This document shows positions 1-8,214 of a stretch of DNA of 64,000 nt, in pieces. The DNA comes from Nocardia brasiliensis (lineage in GTDB: Bacteria; Actinomycetota; Actinomycetes; Mycobacteriales; Mycobacteriaceae), in NCBI RefSeq assembly GCF_011801125.1, contig NZ_CP046171.1, positions 4,402,001-4,466,000 of the forward strand. The letters are read 5' to 3'. Position 1 is the first letter of the stretch, and each line of letters opens with the position of its first letter. The notes below the pieces were generated by a model. It had not been told where the DNA came from and did no database searches. It saw only the letters and a list, made by a program, of their open reading frames with translations. A program made the translations under genes and the position numbers.

Positions 1-435
1 CGGGAGCAGTCCCTCCGCACAGCGCAGATGGTCGGCCACCTCGATCAGGATGTCGATCGAGTCCGGTGACAGCGTCGTGCACAGCCGGACGAGGCGGTCC
101 ATGGCCGGGTTGGTCAAGCCCTCGCCGAGCACGCCGTCCGGTGCGACCGCGATGTCCGGCAGTGCGACCGGAGCGGTCAGGTCTCCCGCCCGCACCCCGA
201 AGTAGTCGGCCAACACCGAAAGCAGCGCGTCGGACGGATTGGTCCTGATGCCGTTGCGCAGCTGCGAAAGGTACGGCACCGACACGGGGTACCCGCGTTG
301 CCGCAGCGCCTGTGCGAGCGCCCGGTTCGTCAATTGCCTGCCGTTGGCCCGGTGCCACCGGTCGAACAGCTGATTCAGCTGCACGGCAACGGGGTTGGGT
401 GCAGCGACTGCCACTTTGCCTCGGGTGTCTCCCAT
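1..435 (-). CDS. EspR-like XRE-family DNA-binding protein (3' end outside window)
   Basis: The minus strand from the ATG at 435 is open to the window edge, giving 145 codons. The N-terminal part reads LNQLFDRWHRANG, then an HTH segment with PYLSQLRNGIRTNP followed by ALLSVLADYFGV. This closely resembles the helix-turn-helix region of mycobacterial EspR, a nucleoid-associated regulator that binds many promoters and dimerises through a C-terminal helical domain; the family match is from memory. The distal part includes a segment like EspR's C-terminal dimerisation helices (IDILIEVADHLRCAEGLLP), but the stop lies beyond base 1. The gene is on the same strand as the downstream-numbered acyl-CoA ligase, 14 bases from its stop, so co-transcription is possible. 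Its targets cannot be told from sequence. Confidence 0.8.
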   Translation of the reverse strand, partial: MGDTRGKVAVAAPNPVAVQLNQLFDRWHRANGRQLTNRALAQALRQRGYPVSVPYLSQLRNGIRTNPSDALLSVLADYFGVRAGDLTAPVALPDIAVAPDGVLGEGLTNPAMDRLVRLCTTLSPDSIDILIEVADHLRCAEGLLP

Positions 436-449
436 AGCGCGTCCTTCGT

Positions 450-2048
450 CTACTGAGCCAATCCACCGAATTGGGCGCGGAGTTCGCGTTTGACGATCTT
501 TCCGCTCGGATTCTTGGGCAGCGCGTCCACGAACACGACGTACTTCGGCCGTTTGTACGGCGCCAGCACCGCCTTCGCGTGGTCGAGGACCGCGTCCACA
601 GTGACCGCACGATCGTCTCTGGCGACGATCACCGCGGTCACCGCCTCGATCCAATGCGGATGCGGGATACCGAACACCGCGACCTCGGCGACGCCGTCGA
701 CCCCGTACAGCGCCTCCTCGACCTCACGGGAAGCGACGTTCTCGCCCCCGGTCTTGATCATGTCCTTCTTGCGGTCGACGACGCTCAGGTATCCGTCCGG
801 GCTCAGCACGCCCAGATCACCCGAATGGAACCAGCCGCCCCGGAACGCCTCGGCGGTCTTGTCCGCGTCGTTGTAATAGCCCGCCGTGACGTGCGGGCTG
901 CGGTGCACGATCTCGCCGACCACGCCCGCGGGCACCGGTTCGCCGTCGTCGTCCACCACCGCGGTCTCGACATTGATCGCCGGCCTGCCCGCGCTGCCCG
1001 CATGGTCGACCTGCTCGTCCGGCCGCAGGATGGTGGCCATCGGTGCGAGTTCGGTCTGCCCGTAGAAGTTCCACAACCGCACGCCGGGCAGGCGGCGCCG
1101 CATCTCGTGCAACACCTCCACCGGCATCGGCGAGGCACCGTAATACCCTTTGCGCAGGCTCGACAGATCCGTGGTGTCGAACTCGGGACAGCGCAGCAGC
1201 GAGATCCACACCGTGGGCGGCGCGAACAACTTGGTGATGCGATGGCTCTCGATGGTCGCCAGCAACACCCGCGGGTTTGGCTGGGGCAGGATGACGCTGG
1301 TCGCCCCGAGATAGACGTCCACCGCGAAGAAGCAGTCCAGCTGCGCGCAGTGATACATCGGCAGGGCGTGCACCTCCACGTCGTCGGCGCTCATCTCACC
1401 GTCCACCGCACAGCTGACATACTGGCTGATCAGCGAGCGGCTGGTGTGAATGACGCCCTTCGGGCTCGACTCGGTGCCCGAGGTGTACATCAGCCGGATC
1501 GGATCGTCGTCGGCGATCGGGATGTCGATCGGGGCCGCGGACTCGCTCAGGCACCATCGGCCCACGTCCGACCACCCCGCGGCCGGCTCCCCGCCGATCT
1601 GGCCGAGCACGGCGATCGACAGCCCGGCCCGCGTTATCGCCTCGGCCGCGGTCGGCACCAGCGCGTCTTCGGCGACCAATCCCGAAGCTCGCGAGTCGGT
1701 CAGGATGTAGGCGACTTCCCGGCTCGTCAGCATGAAGTTGATCGGCACCAGCACCACGCCCAATCGGGCCGTCGCGAAGGTGAGCACCGCGAATTCCCAC
1801 CGGTTGTGGCTCAGCAGGGCCAGCCGATCACCCTTCGCGATGCCGCGTTCGTCGAGCGCGTGCGCCGCCCGGTTCACCGCCGCGTCGAACTCGGCATAGG
1901 TGAAGCGCCGGTCCCCGTCGACGACGGCGAGCTTGCCCGGATACCGGCGCGCGGTGCGATGCAACAGGTCGCCGACGCCGTGCCGCCGCGCACGGGCGAG
2001 GTCGGTCGCTGTCGTGTCCGCCGCTGCGGCCGATGCTTCAGAGCGCAA
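450..2048 (-). CDS. AMP-dependent acyl-CoA synthetase (FadD-like)
   Basis: A 532-residue ANL-superfamily adenylating enzyme that would activate a carboxylic acid to its acyl-CoA via an acyl-AMP. Visible motifs are the P-loop-like A3 motif MYTSGTESSPKG near residue 190, a YGQTE motif (A5), HSGDLG (A7), the hinge VDRKKDMIKTGGEN (A8) and the C-terminal lysine motif PKNPSGKIVKREL (A10). All catalytic motifs are intact and the length is normal. The start overlaps the 3' end of the upstream aldehyde dehydrogenase by 11 bases, so the two are probably one operon: aldehyde oxidation to an acid followed by CoA activation. The substrate (medium-chain or aromatic acid) cannot be read from the sequence. 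The regulator is probably the AcoR-like protein upstream, but that is inference. Confidence 0.88.
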   Translation of the reverse strand: MRSEASAAAADTTATDLARARRHGVGDLLHRTARRYPGKLAVVDGDRRFTYAEFDAAVNRAAHALDERGIAKGDRLALLSHNRWEFAVLTFATARLGVVLVPINFMLTSREVAYILTDSRASGLVAEDALVPTAAEAITRAGLSIAVLGQIGGEPAAGWSDVGRWCLSESAAPIDIPIADDDPIRLMYTSGTESSPKGVIHTSRSLISQYVSCAVDGEMSADDVEVHALPMYHCAQLDCFFAVDVYLGATSVILPQPNPRVLLATIESHRITKLFAPPTVWISLLRCPEFDTTDLSSLRKGYYGASPMPVEVLHEMRRRLPGVRLWNFYGQTELAPMATILRPDEQVDHAGSAGRPAINVETAVVDDDGEPVPAGVVGEIVHRSPHVTAGYYNDADKTAEAFRGGWFHSGDLGVLSPDGYLSVVDRKKDMIKTGGENVASREVEEALYGVDGVAEVAVFGIPHPHWIEAVTAVIVARDDRAVTVDAVLDHAKAVLAPYKRPKYVVFVDALPKNPSGKIVKRELRAQFGGLAQ

Positions 2049-3534
2049 CGTTCACCGCTTTGGTCTGCAGGTAGAGATCGAGCGCGCCGCCGAGTTCGCG
2101 TCCCCACCCCGACTGTTTGAACCCGCCGAACGGTAACGCGCTGTCGAAGGCGTTGTACTGGTTGACCCAGACCGAACCCGCCTTCAACGCTTTGGCGGTG
2201 CGGTGCGCCTTGGACAGGTCACGGGTGAAGACGCCGGCGGCCAGCCCGTAGATCGAATCGTTGGCCGCGGCGATCGGGCCGTCCTCGGCACTGAATCGCT
2301 GGGCCACCACGACCGGGCCGAAGATCTCCTCACGCACGATGCTCTGCTGCGGGTGCACGTCCACGAAGACCGTGGGTTCGACGTAGTAACCCGTGTCGCC
2401 CCAGCGCTTTCCGCCGGTCAACGCCCGCGCACCGTCGGCGTGGCCCTGCGCCATGTACCCGACGACCCGATCGAGCTGCTCCTGCGAAACCAACGGACCG
2501 AGCTGAGTGGCGGGATCGAGACCGGGTCCGATCTTCACCGCCGCGACGGCGTCGGACACCGCGCGGGTGAACTCGTCGAAGATCGAGTCCTGCACGAAGA
2601 GCCTGGTTCCGGCCACACACGACTGACCGTGGTTGAACAGCAGTCCGTTGACCGCGCCGGGCACCGCCACCTCGGGGTCCGCGTCGGCGAACACGATGAC
2701 GGGGCTCTTGCCGCCGAGCTCGAGCGAGACCTTCTTGAGGTTGCCGCCTGCCGCGGCGAGCACCCGCTTGCCGACCTCCGTCGATCCGGTGAACGCGATC
2801 TTGTCCACGTCGTGGTGGGCGGCCAGCGCGGCGCCGGCATCGCCGAAGCCGGGCACCACGTTCACCACGCCCGGCGGAAAGCCTGCCTCCTCGAACAGGC
2901 TGCCCAGCAGCAGCGAGGTCAGCGGGGTCTGCTCGGCGGGCTTGAGCACCACCGTGTTTCCGGCCGCCAGTGCGGGCGCGATCTTCATGGTGGCCATCAG
3001 CAGCGGAAAGTTCCACGGGGTGATCTGCCCGCATACGCCCAGCGGCTCGCGCAGGGTGTAGGCGTGGAACTCACCGCCCGGCGCGAACGGCATCGACACC
3101 GAGACCGTCGCACCCTGGATCTTGCTGGCCCAGCCCGCACAGTAGCGGAAGATGTCCCCGGACCAGCCCGCGTCCACCACCTGCGCGATGCCCGCCGACT
3201 TGCCGTTGTCGAGTGACTCCAGCTGTCCGAAGATCTCGGCCCGCTCGGTGAGCAGATCGCCGACGCGCCAGATCAGGCGTTCGCGCTCGTTCGGCTTCAT
3301 CCGCGCCCACGGACCGTCCTCGAACGCCGCTCGCGCCGCCCTGACCGCGCGGTCGATGTCCTCGCGCTCACCGTGAGCGACGGTGGTCAGGATCTCGCCG
3401 GTAGCCGGATCGTGGGTCGCGAACACCTTGCCCGACGCCGCGGGCACCCACTCGCCCCCGATCAGCATGTTCCGGGAGGTACGCACAAACTCGCTGACCG
3501 CGGGCAGCACCGGGAATTCAACGGCGATGGTCAC
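2038..3534 (-). CDS. NAD(P)-dependent aldehyde dehydrogenase
   Basis: A 498-residue member of the classical aldehyde dehydrogenase superfamily, oxidising an aldehyde to an acid. Visible are the cofactor-binding region TPWNFPLL and KPAEQTP, the nucleotide-fold FTGSTEVG, the general-base glutamate in LELGGKSP, and the catalytic cysteine in FNHGQSCVAGTR. The later EEIFGPV and FGGFKQSGWGRE motifs are intact. It resembles betaine- and phenylacetaldehyde-dehydrogenase-type enzymes; the true substrate is unknown. It precedes the acyl-CoA ligase in the same transcription unit with an 11-base overlap. It is divergent from the EthD gene across a 186-base gap at 3535-3720, which must hold both promoters. 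Confidence 0.9.
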   Translation of the reverse strand: MTIAVEFPVLPAVSEFVRTSRNMLIGGEWVPAASGKVFATHDPATGEILTTVAHGEREDIDRAVRAARAAFEDGPWARMKPNERERLIWRVGDLLTERAEIFGQLESLDNGKSAGIAQVVDAGWSGDIFRYCAGWASKIQGATVSVSMPFAPGGEFHAYTLREPLGVCGQITPWNFPLLMATMKIAPALAAGNTVVLKPAEQTPLTSLLLGSLFEEAGFPPGVVNVVPGFGDAGAALAAHHDVDKIAFTGSTEVGKRVLAAAGGNLKKVSLELGGKSPVIVFADADPEVAVPGAVNGLLFNHGQSCVAGTRLFVQDSIFDEFTRAVSDAVAAVKIGPGLDPATQLGPLVSQEQLDRVVGYMAQGHADGARALTGGKRWGDTGYYVEPTVFVDVHPQQSIVREEIFGPVVVAQRFSAEDGPIAAANDSIYGLAAGVFTRDLSKAHRTAKALKAGSVWVNQYNAFDSALPFGGFKQSGWGRELGGALDLYLQTKAVNVAL

Positions 3535-3720
3535 ATTCGTCTCCTCGACAGTCGGGGCGAGCTTGCGCTCGCTCGATCGCTCCGAGTGCAGAATGCGACT
3601 TCGACAGGGGTGCGCGGTGACCCAATTCTGGACACGTCCCGCCGATGTTCACATCTGCGACACCGCATCCCGCGAGTTCGGACCAAGCTTCGAACTGGAC
3701 CACATCAGCGAGGAGGCCTC

Positions 3721-4047
3721 ATGTACCGATTGACCGTGCTCTATCCGCCCCCAGCCGACACCGACCACTTCCGCAGCTACTACCTGTCCACGCATCTGCC
3801 GCTGACCGCGAAACTGCCGGGCCTGCAATCAATGCGGTACAGCCTCGACGTAGCGGCGGTGGACGGCGCGAGCCCGTACTTCGCGATCTGGGAGGCGGAG
3901 TTCGATTCGGTGGAGGCGATGGGCGCGGCGATCGCCTCGCCGCAGGGGCAGGCCGTGGTCGCCGACGTGGCGAACTACGCCACCGGCGGCGCGCAGATCA
4001 TCCACTATCCGGTGACCGCGGCCGAACCCGCGCGTCCCGTCGCCTGA
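3721..4047 (+). CDS. EthD-domain protein
   Basis: A 108-residue protein with the EthD fold (dimeric alpha/beta barrel). It starts MYRLTVLYPPPADTDHFRSY and has the typical HLPLTAKLPGL segment after the first strand. The start is set by AGGAGG at 3712-3717, directly upstream of the ATG. EthD was named for a protein needed for P450-dependent ether degradation, and homologues are often found beside aldehyde dehydrogenases and AcoR-type regulators in actinomycetes; some related proteins are enzymes, many have no known role. Here it is divergent from the dehydrogenase/ligase pair and convergent with the AcoR-like regulator, so it probably belongs to the same aldehyde or alcohol catabolic module. 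Exact function is unknown. Confidence 0.82.
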   Translation: MYRLTVLYPPPADTDHFRSYYLSTHLPLTAKLPGLQSMRYSLDVAAVDGASPYFAIWEAEFDSVEAMGAAIASPQGQAVVADVANYATGGAQIIHYPVTAAEPARPVA

Positions 4048-4049
4048 CC

Positions 4050-4090
4050 GGCGCGGTGGGCGGGATCCGGGCGGGCCCGCTCACCGCGCC
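4050..4090. terminator. Stem-loop between convergent genes
   Basis: GGCGCGGTG at 4050-4058 is exactly complementary to CACCGCGCC at 4082-4090, and the interval is itself GC-rich with further pairing. It lies between the stop of the EthD gene (4047) and the stop of the regulator (4081) and partly enters the latter. No T-run follows, which is usual for actinomycete hairpins. A bidirectional terminator is inferred. Confidence 0.5.
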
Positions 4091-5685
4091 GCGGCGGGCG
4101 GCGCGATGCCGTAGCGACGGATGGCGCGATACAGCGTGGTGCGGCTGATGCCCAACTGCCTGGCGGCGACCAGCTTGTTGCCCTCCGCGGCGCGCAGTGC
4201 GTCGACGATGGCATCGTGTTCGGCGCGTTCGATCGGCGTCAGCTTCCGGATCGGGGCTCGACCGCGATAGCGCTCCGGCAGGTCGTGCACGGTCACATCG
4301 CCGACCCGCCTGGTGGTCACCACATGCCGCACGACCGCGTGCAATTCGGTGAGGTTCCCCGGCCAGTCCTGCGCTGCGAGCGACTCCAATGCCCCGGTCG
4401 TCCACCGCAATTCCCGCGGCGCGCCGAGCTCGGCCGTCATCGACAACACCAGGCCGGGGACATCGCTCGATCGGGCGCGCAAGGGCAGCAGGTCGATCTG
4501 GTGCACACAGTGGGCCCGCATGACGCGGTGATGCGCGTCGAGTCCGTTCTCGGCCCCGCTGGTCAGCACCACCCGCGCCCGGCTGCCGACCAGTGCGCGC
4601 GCGAGATAGCGCGCCACCGACTCGGGCAGCAGCTCGGTCGCCTCGATCACCACGACGTCGGTGTTCGACAGGGCATCGGATACCTGACCGAGCCACGGGG
4701 CATGGCCGAGCGCGACGGTGTCGCTCGCGTCGAACCAGGTCGTCGCCGCGGGGCCGGCGATCTCCCGTGCGGTGCGGGTGCGTCCGGTCCCCGGCTCGCC
4801 GCAGATGGCGACGTGCCCGTCCTGCAGCGGATCCGAGGCCGGCGGCTCGGCCGCACCGCGTTCGAAGACGAACAGCACACCGTCGCCGACCGGACGCACC
4901 GCGACGCGCACCGTGCGCCCGGAGCTGAGGTTCAGCATCATCCGTGTCTGGGCGCGCGGCGCATCGCCCGCGATCCCGCGCAGCACCGCGTGGTCGGCCG
5001 GGCCGAGGGTTTCGATCGCGATCTTGTTGGCCACGAACACGTCGCCGCGCACCGCGGCGACCGCGACCGTGCGATCCCGCAGCACCGCCGACTGGAAGGT
5101 GCCGAAAAGTTGTTGCTCGGCGGCCTTGGTGTCGGAGGTCAGGCGCTCCTCGATCCGCCGCACCGCCGACAGCACGAACGGCGCGAGCAGCTGATTGGAT
5201 TCGTTCGCCGCACAGGTGATGTCGAGGACACCCTCGAGTCTGCGGGTCACCGGATGGATGATCGGGTGGCCGTAACAGTTGAACTGCTTGAGTTCCTCGA
5301 TGTAGTGCTCACTACCCTGCACCGCAACGCCGACACCGGCCTCGGCGGCGGTGGCCAGCGAATTGGTCCCGATAGCCGCCTCGTCCAGGCGGCGGCCACG
5401 GATGAGCCCCATCCGTTCGAGCCGGGTCCGGGCGTTGGCGTCGCCGCTGGCCAGCTCGACCAGCCGCAGATCCCGATCGGCCAGTACGACGGCGACCTCG
5501 GTGCCGCGCAGCACCACGCCGAGATCCTCCAGGACCGGCGCGGCGGCGCGAACCAGCCGGCTCTGCGGATCCAACTCGTCGACCCCGGCGCTGCGCACGG
5601 GGACCGCTGGGTCGAGGCCCGCCAGCTCGGCACGCCGCCATGATGCGGCGATCACCGGCCGCAATAGGGATTGCTGGCTACTCAT
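4081..5685 (-). CDS. AcoR-like regulator with degenerate AAA+ domain and Fis HTH
   Basis: A 534-residue protein. The N-terminal half starts with an RPVIAASWRRAELAGLDP segment followed by a GAF-like sensor region, as in AcoR (acetoin catabolism activator). The centre has a Walker-A-like loop GEPGTGRTRT, in which the usual lysine is arginine. The Walker-B position reads VVVIEATE, without the normal DE pair, and no GAFTGA loop for sigma-54 contact can be found. The C terminus (EGNKLVAARQLGISRTTLYR) is a good Fis-type helix-turn-helix. Actinobacteria lack sigma-54, so this is probably a sigma-70-type regulator derived from an enhancer-binding protein. It is divergent from the resorcylate decarboxylase gene and close to the dehydrogenase/ligase/EthD module; either may be its target. 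Confidence 0.85.
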   Translation of the reverse strand: MSSQQSLLRPVIAASWRRAELAGLDPAVPVRSAGVDELDPQSRLVRAAAPVLEDLGVVLRGTEVAVVLADRDLRLVELASGDANARTRLERMGLIRGRRLDEAAIGTNSLATAAEAGVGVAVQGSEHYIEELKQFNCYGHPIIHPVTRRLEGVLDITCAANESNQLLAPFVLSAVRRIEERLTSDTKAAEQQLFGTFQSAVLRDRTVAVAAVRGDVFVANKIAIETLGPADHAVLRGIAGDAPRAQTRMMLNLSSGRTVRVAVRPVGDGVLFVFERGAAEPPASDPLQDGHVAICGEPGTGRTRTAREIAGPAATTWFDASDTVALGHAPWLGQVSDALSNTDVVVIEATELLPESVARYLARALVGSRARVVLTSGAENGLDAHHRVMRAHCVHQIDLLPLRARSSDVPGLVLSMTAELGAPRELRWTTGALESLAAQDWPGNLTELHAVVRHVVTTRRVGDVTVHDLPERYRGRAPIRKLTPIERAEHDAIVDALRAAEGNKLVAARQLGISRTTLYRAIRRYGIAPPAAAR

Positions 5686-5811
5686 CAGACCTCCTCTGAC
5701 ACCTCACGAGCCCACCGCGATCGGTCGACCGGAATCCGAGTGAGACATAGTGTATCGGTAACATATTCCGAAAGCGCGTGACTTCAGAATGACGATCAGG
5801 GAGAAACGGCT

Positions 5812-6801
5812 ATGGTCACCAAGATCGCCCTCGAAGAACATTTCGGCGCTACCGATCCCGACATCGTCGAACAATCCGCCGAACATTTCGACGCCGACGC
5901 CTGGCCCGCACACCGCGCCATGCTGCTCGATATCCAGGAGCGCAGGCTGCGGCACATGGACGAAACCGGCATCGAAAAGGCGGTGCTCTCTTTGCTTTCG
6001 CCGGGGATCCAGTCGATTCACGAACCGGACAAAGCGGTGAATTGGGCGCGCAGGCTGAATGACTACGCCGCCGATCAGGCCGCTGTTCGTCCGGACCGGT
6101 TCGCCGCGTTCGCCGCGGTGCCGATGCAGGATCCCGCGGCGGCCGAGGTGGAGCTGCGCCGGGCCGTCACCGAATTGGGCCTGGTCGGCGCGCTCATCAA
6201 TGGTTTCTCGCAGGTCGGCGACGAATCCACGGTGGTATACCTCGACGACATCCGTTATGCCGGGTTCTGGCGCACGGTCGCCGAACTGCGCGTACCCGTC
6301 TATTTGCATCCGCGCGATCCACTGCCGAGCATGAGCACGCAATACGACGGCCATCCGTGGCTGTACGGCTCCGCGTGGGCCTTCTCGGTGGAGACCGCGA
6401 CCCACGCGTTGCGGCTGATGGGCAGCGGACTCTTCGATCGTCATCCCGGCCTCACCATCATTCTCGGGCACCTCGGCGAACTGCTGCCCTTCAACATCTG
6501 GCGCACCGATCACCGCACGGCGGTGGCACCGCGCGGGCTCGCCGTCGAGAAGTCGTTCGGCTATTACCTGCGAAACAATTTCTACCTCACCACCAGTGGA
6601 AACTTCCGTACGCCCGCGCTGCTCGACACCATTCAGGAGGTGGGTGCGGACCGCCTGCTCTTCTCGGTCGACTACCCGTTCGAGGACATGCACGAGGCCG
6701 CGGCCTGGTTCGATCGACTCGAGCTCAACGAGCGCGACCATCACAAGATCGCCTACGGCAACGCCGCCGAGTTGTTCGGCTTCGCCGGCAAACAGGCGTG
6801 A
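5812..6801 (+). CDS. Amidohydrolase-family decarboxylase, gamma-resorcylate decarboxylase type
   Basis: A 329-residue metal-dependent decarboxylase of the ACMSD/amidohydrolase group. It opens with KIALEEHF, the hallmark of gamma-resorcylate (2,6-dihydroxybenzoate) decarboxylases. Expected metal and catalytic residues are all in place: E8 and H10, H166 in YLHPRDP, H220 in LGHLGE and D287 in SVDYPFED. The family removes CO2 from 2,6-dihydroxybenzoate to give resorcinol, and homologues act on other hydroxybenzoates. No resorcinol hydroxylase or hydroxyquinol dioxygenase is in the window, so the downstream pathway is not shown here. The gene is divergent from the AcoR-like regulator, with 126 bases between the two starts. 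The exact substrate is inferred. Confidence 0.85.
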   Translation: MVTKIALEEHFGATDPDIVEQSAEHFDADAWPAHRAMLLDIQERRLRHMDETGIEKAVLSLLSPGIQSIHEPDKAVNWARRLNDYAADQAAVRPDRFAAFAAVPMQDPAAAEVELRRAVTELGLVGALINGFSQVGDESTVVYLDDIRYAGFWRTVAELRVPVYLHPRDPLPSMSTQYDGHPWLYGSAWAFSVETATHALRLMGSGLFDRHPGLTIILGHLGELLPFNIWRTDHRTAVAPRGLAVEKSFGYYLRNNFYLTTSGNFRTPALLDTIQEVGADRLLFSVDYPFEDMHEAAAWFDRLELNERDHHKIAYGNAAELFGFAGKQA

Positions 6802-6831
6802 GTGTGGTGCCGATGCCGGCACCACACTCAC
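6798..6831. terminator. Perfect 15-bp hairpin terminator
   Basis: The arm at 6798-6812 (GTGAGTGTGGTGCCG) is fully complementary to 6817-6831 with a 4-base loop. It overlaps the last codon and stop of the decarboxylase and precedes the stop of the convergent gene at 6847, so it can serve both strands. Confidence 0.75.
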
Positions 6832-6846
6832 CTCCCTCGCGGCGGA

Positions 6847-8106
6847 CTAATTGCCCTGTGGCCGCATCTTGTAGTACGCCCACCGGAAGTGCTCATAGGT
6901 GCCGAAGGAACCCGGCACGGTGTGCACCGGCATTTCCGTGCCGTCGAGCCAGCCGGCCGAGACGTAATCCGTCGAGTCGGTGTAGAACGTCTTCTCCATC
7001 TGAACCTCCTGTCCGGGTGCGCATTTCACCTTTATCCACCCCGGAATGGTGTGCAGTGTGAACGGCGGGGTCAGCTGGCCGACCATCGGCCGTCCCGGTT
7101 TGTAATCACCGAATTCCAGCGTTGTCTTCGAGCAGATTCGCGTCCCGGACGGCCGCGCGTCGATCAGCGGGCCCGAGTAGCGTCCGTCGTTGCGCATGAT
7201 GCCGTAGAACTCGCTCGCACCGCCGTCGGGCTCCATCACCGGCGCGTACTCCCAGCCCGCCCAGGACTTGTTCGGGTCGAGAATGGAATCGACCACGCTG
7301 CCGAACATGCGCATGCGCCAATAGCCCGCGCGCCAGCCGGTGATGTCGATCTGGCGGCCCGCGATGGTGACCGAGCCGGTCGCCCTGCTGTTGAGCACGA
7401 TCTCGTCCATCAGCGAATCGGTGCCGGGGTCGCCGCCGACCTTGATCAGTCCGTGCGGTCCGGCCACCGGTTCGGTGGCGGTGAAGTCGGCGGCGGCCAG
7501 CGGCGAGAATCCCTTCACCTGCCAGCTGTTGGTGTCGGCCGCGTAGTTGATGCTGTAGTTGGAACCGCGCATTCCCGGCTTGCCGTCGGCGGTCGCCCAA
7601 TCCGCCCAACCACCGGCGGGCAGCCCGTCCTTGAACGACAGGATCCCGTTCATGAAGGGCAGCTGTGGCGCCTTCTCATAGGACAGCTGCCCGACCGCCC
7701 ACATGAACGGACCGCCCTTGCCGATCGCCCGTTGCCCCCAGAACGGCTCGGCCTCGACCACGACGATCATCCGTTGCGGGTTCTGCGGATCCTTGAGCCA
7801 CCACCAGGAGATGCCGACGTCGCCGAACTCGTTGCGCTCGAGCTGCGAATCCTCCGGGGTCGCGACCCGGACGGGATAGTCGTTCGGATCGAGGTCGTAG
7901 GAGGTGGGCTCCCACTCCGGCGGCACCGCGACCGCGGTGCCTGGCGAGCCGACGATCGCGCCGGTGACGGCGAACAGGACGATCGACGATCGCGCCAGGC
8001 TCGCCAACCAGCCACGACGCCGCCGTGACCCGGCCGCGGGTCGAGAAGCTCTTTCGTTGCCGGGCAACAGGTTACGATCTCGAGCAGATCTGATGACACC
8101 GAACAT
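6847..8106 (-). CDS. Secreted protein of unknown function
   Basis: From the ATG at 8106 this encodes 419 residues; the frame is open to an ATG at 8187, but the longer form has no clear ribosome site and pushes the signal peptide far inward. A basic stretch (SRRRRGWLASL) followed by a hydrophobic run and AVAVPPEWE looks like a signal peptide with cleavage near AVA. The mature part is rich in W, G, D and P, with segments such as NEFGDVGISWWWLKDP and a C-terminal domain containing TRICSKTT. I do not recognise the family. A lipocalin-like fold of the AttH/CrtC type would be a guess. It lies 108 bases downstream of the exported flavoprotein on the same strand, so the two probably act together outside the membrane. 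Confidence 0.72.
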   Translation of the reverse strand: MFGVIRSARDRNLLPGNERASRPAAGSRRRRGWLASLARSSIVLFAVTGAIVGSPGTAVAVPPEWEPTSYDLDPNDYPVRVATPEDSQLERNEFGDVGISWWWLKDPQNPQRMIVVVEAEPFWGQRAIGKGGPFMWAVGQLSYEKAPQLPFMNGILSFKDGLPAGGWADWATADGKPGMRGSNYSINYAADTNSWQVKGFSPLAAADFTATEPVAGPHGLIKVGGDPGTDSLMDEIVLNSRATGSVTIAGRQIDITGWRAGYWRMRMFGSVVDSILDPNKSWAGWEYAPVMEPDGGASEFYGIMRNDGRYSGPLIDARPSGTRICSKTTLEFGDYKPGRPMVGQLTPPFTLHTIPGWIKVKCAPGQEVQMEKTFYTDSTDYVSAGWLDGTEMPVHTVPGSFGTYEHFRWAYYKMRPQGN

Positions 8107-8214
8107 ATCCGACCACTTTCTCTCCGGAAGCCTCGACTTCCAGGACTGGTTGAGCGGGTCAGACCGCGCGCTTCGGCTGACCCGCATGGTGAACGATTTC
8201 GCGCCCGATGCCGG

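Noticed and set aside
471..2120. 549-codon plus-strand frame over the acyl-CoA ligase
   Set aside because: Arginine/histidine-rich shadow with no domain; the minus-strand ligase has every motif.
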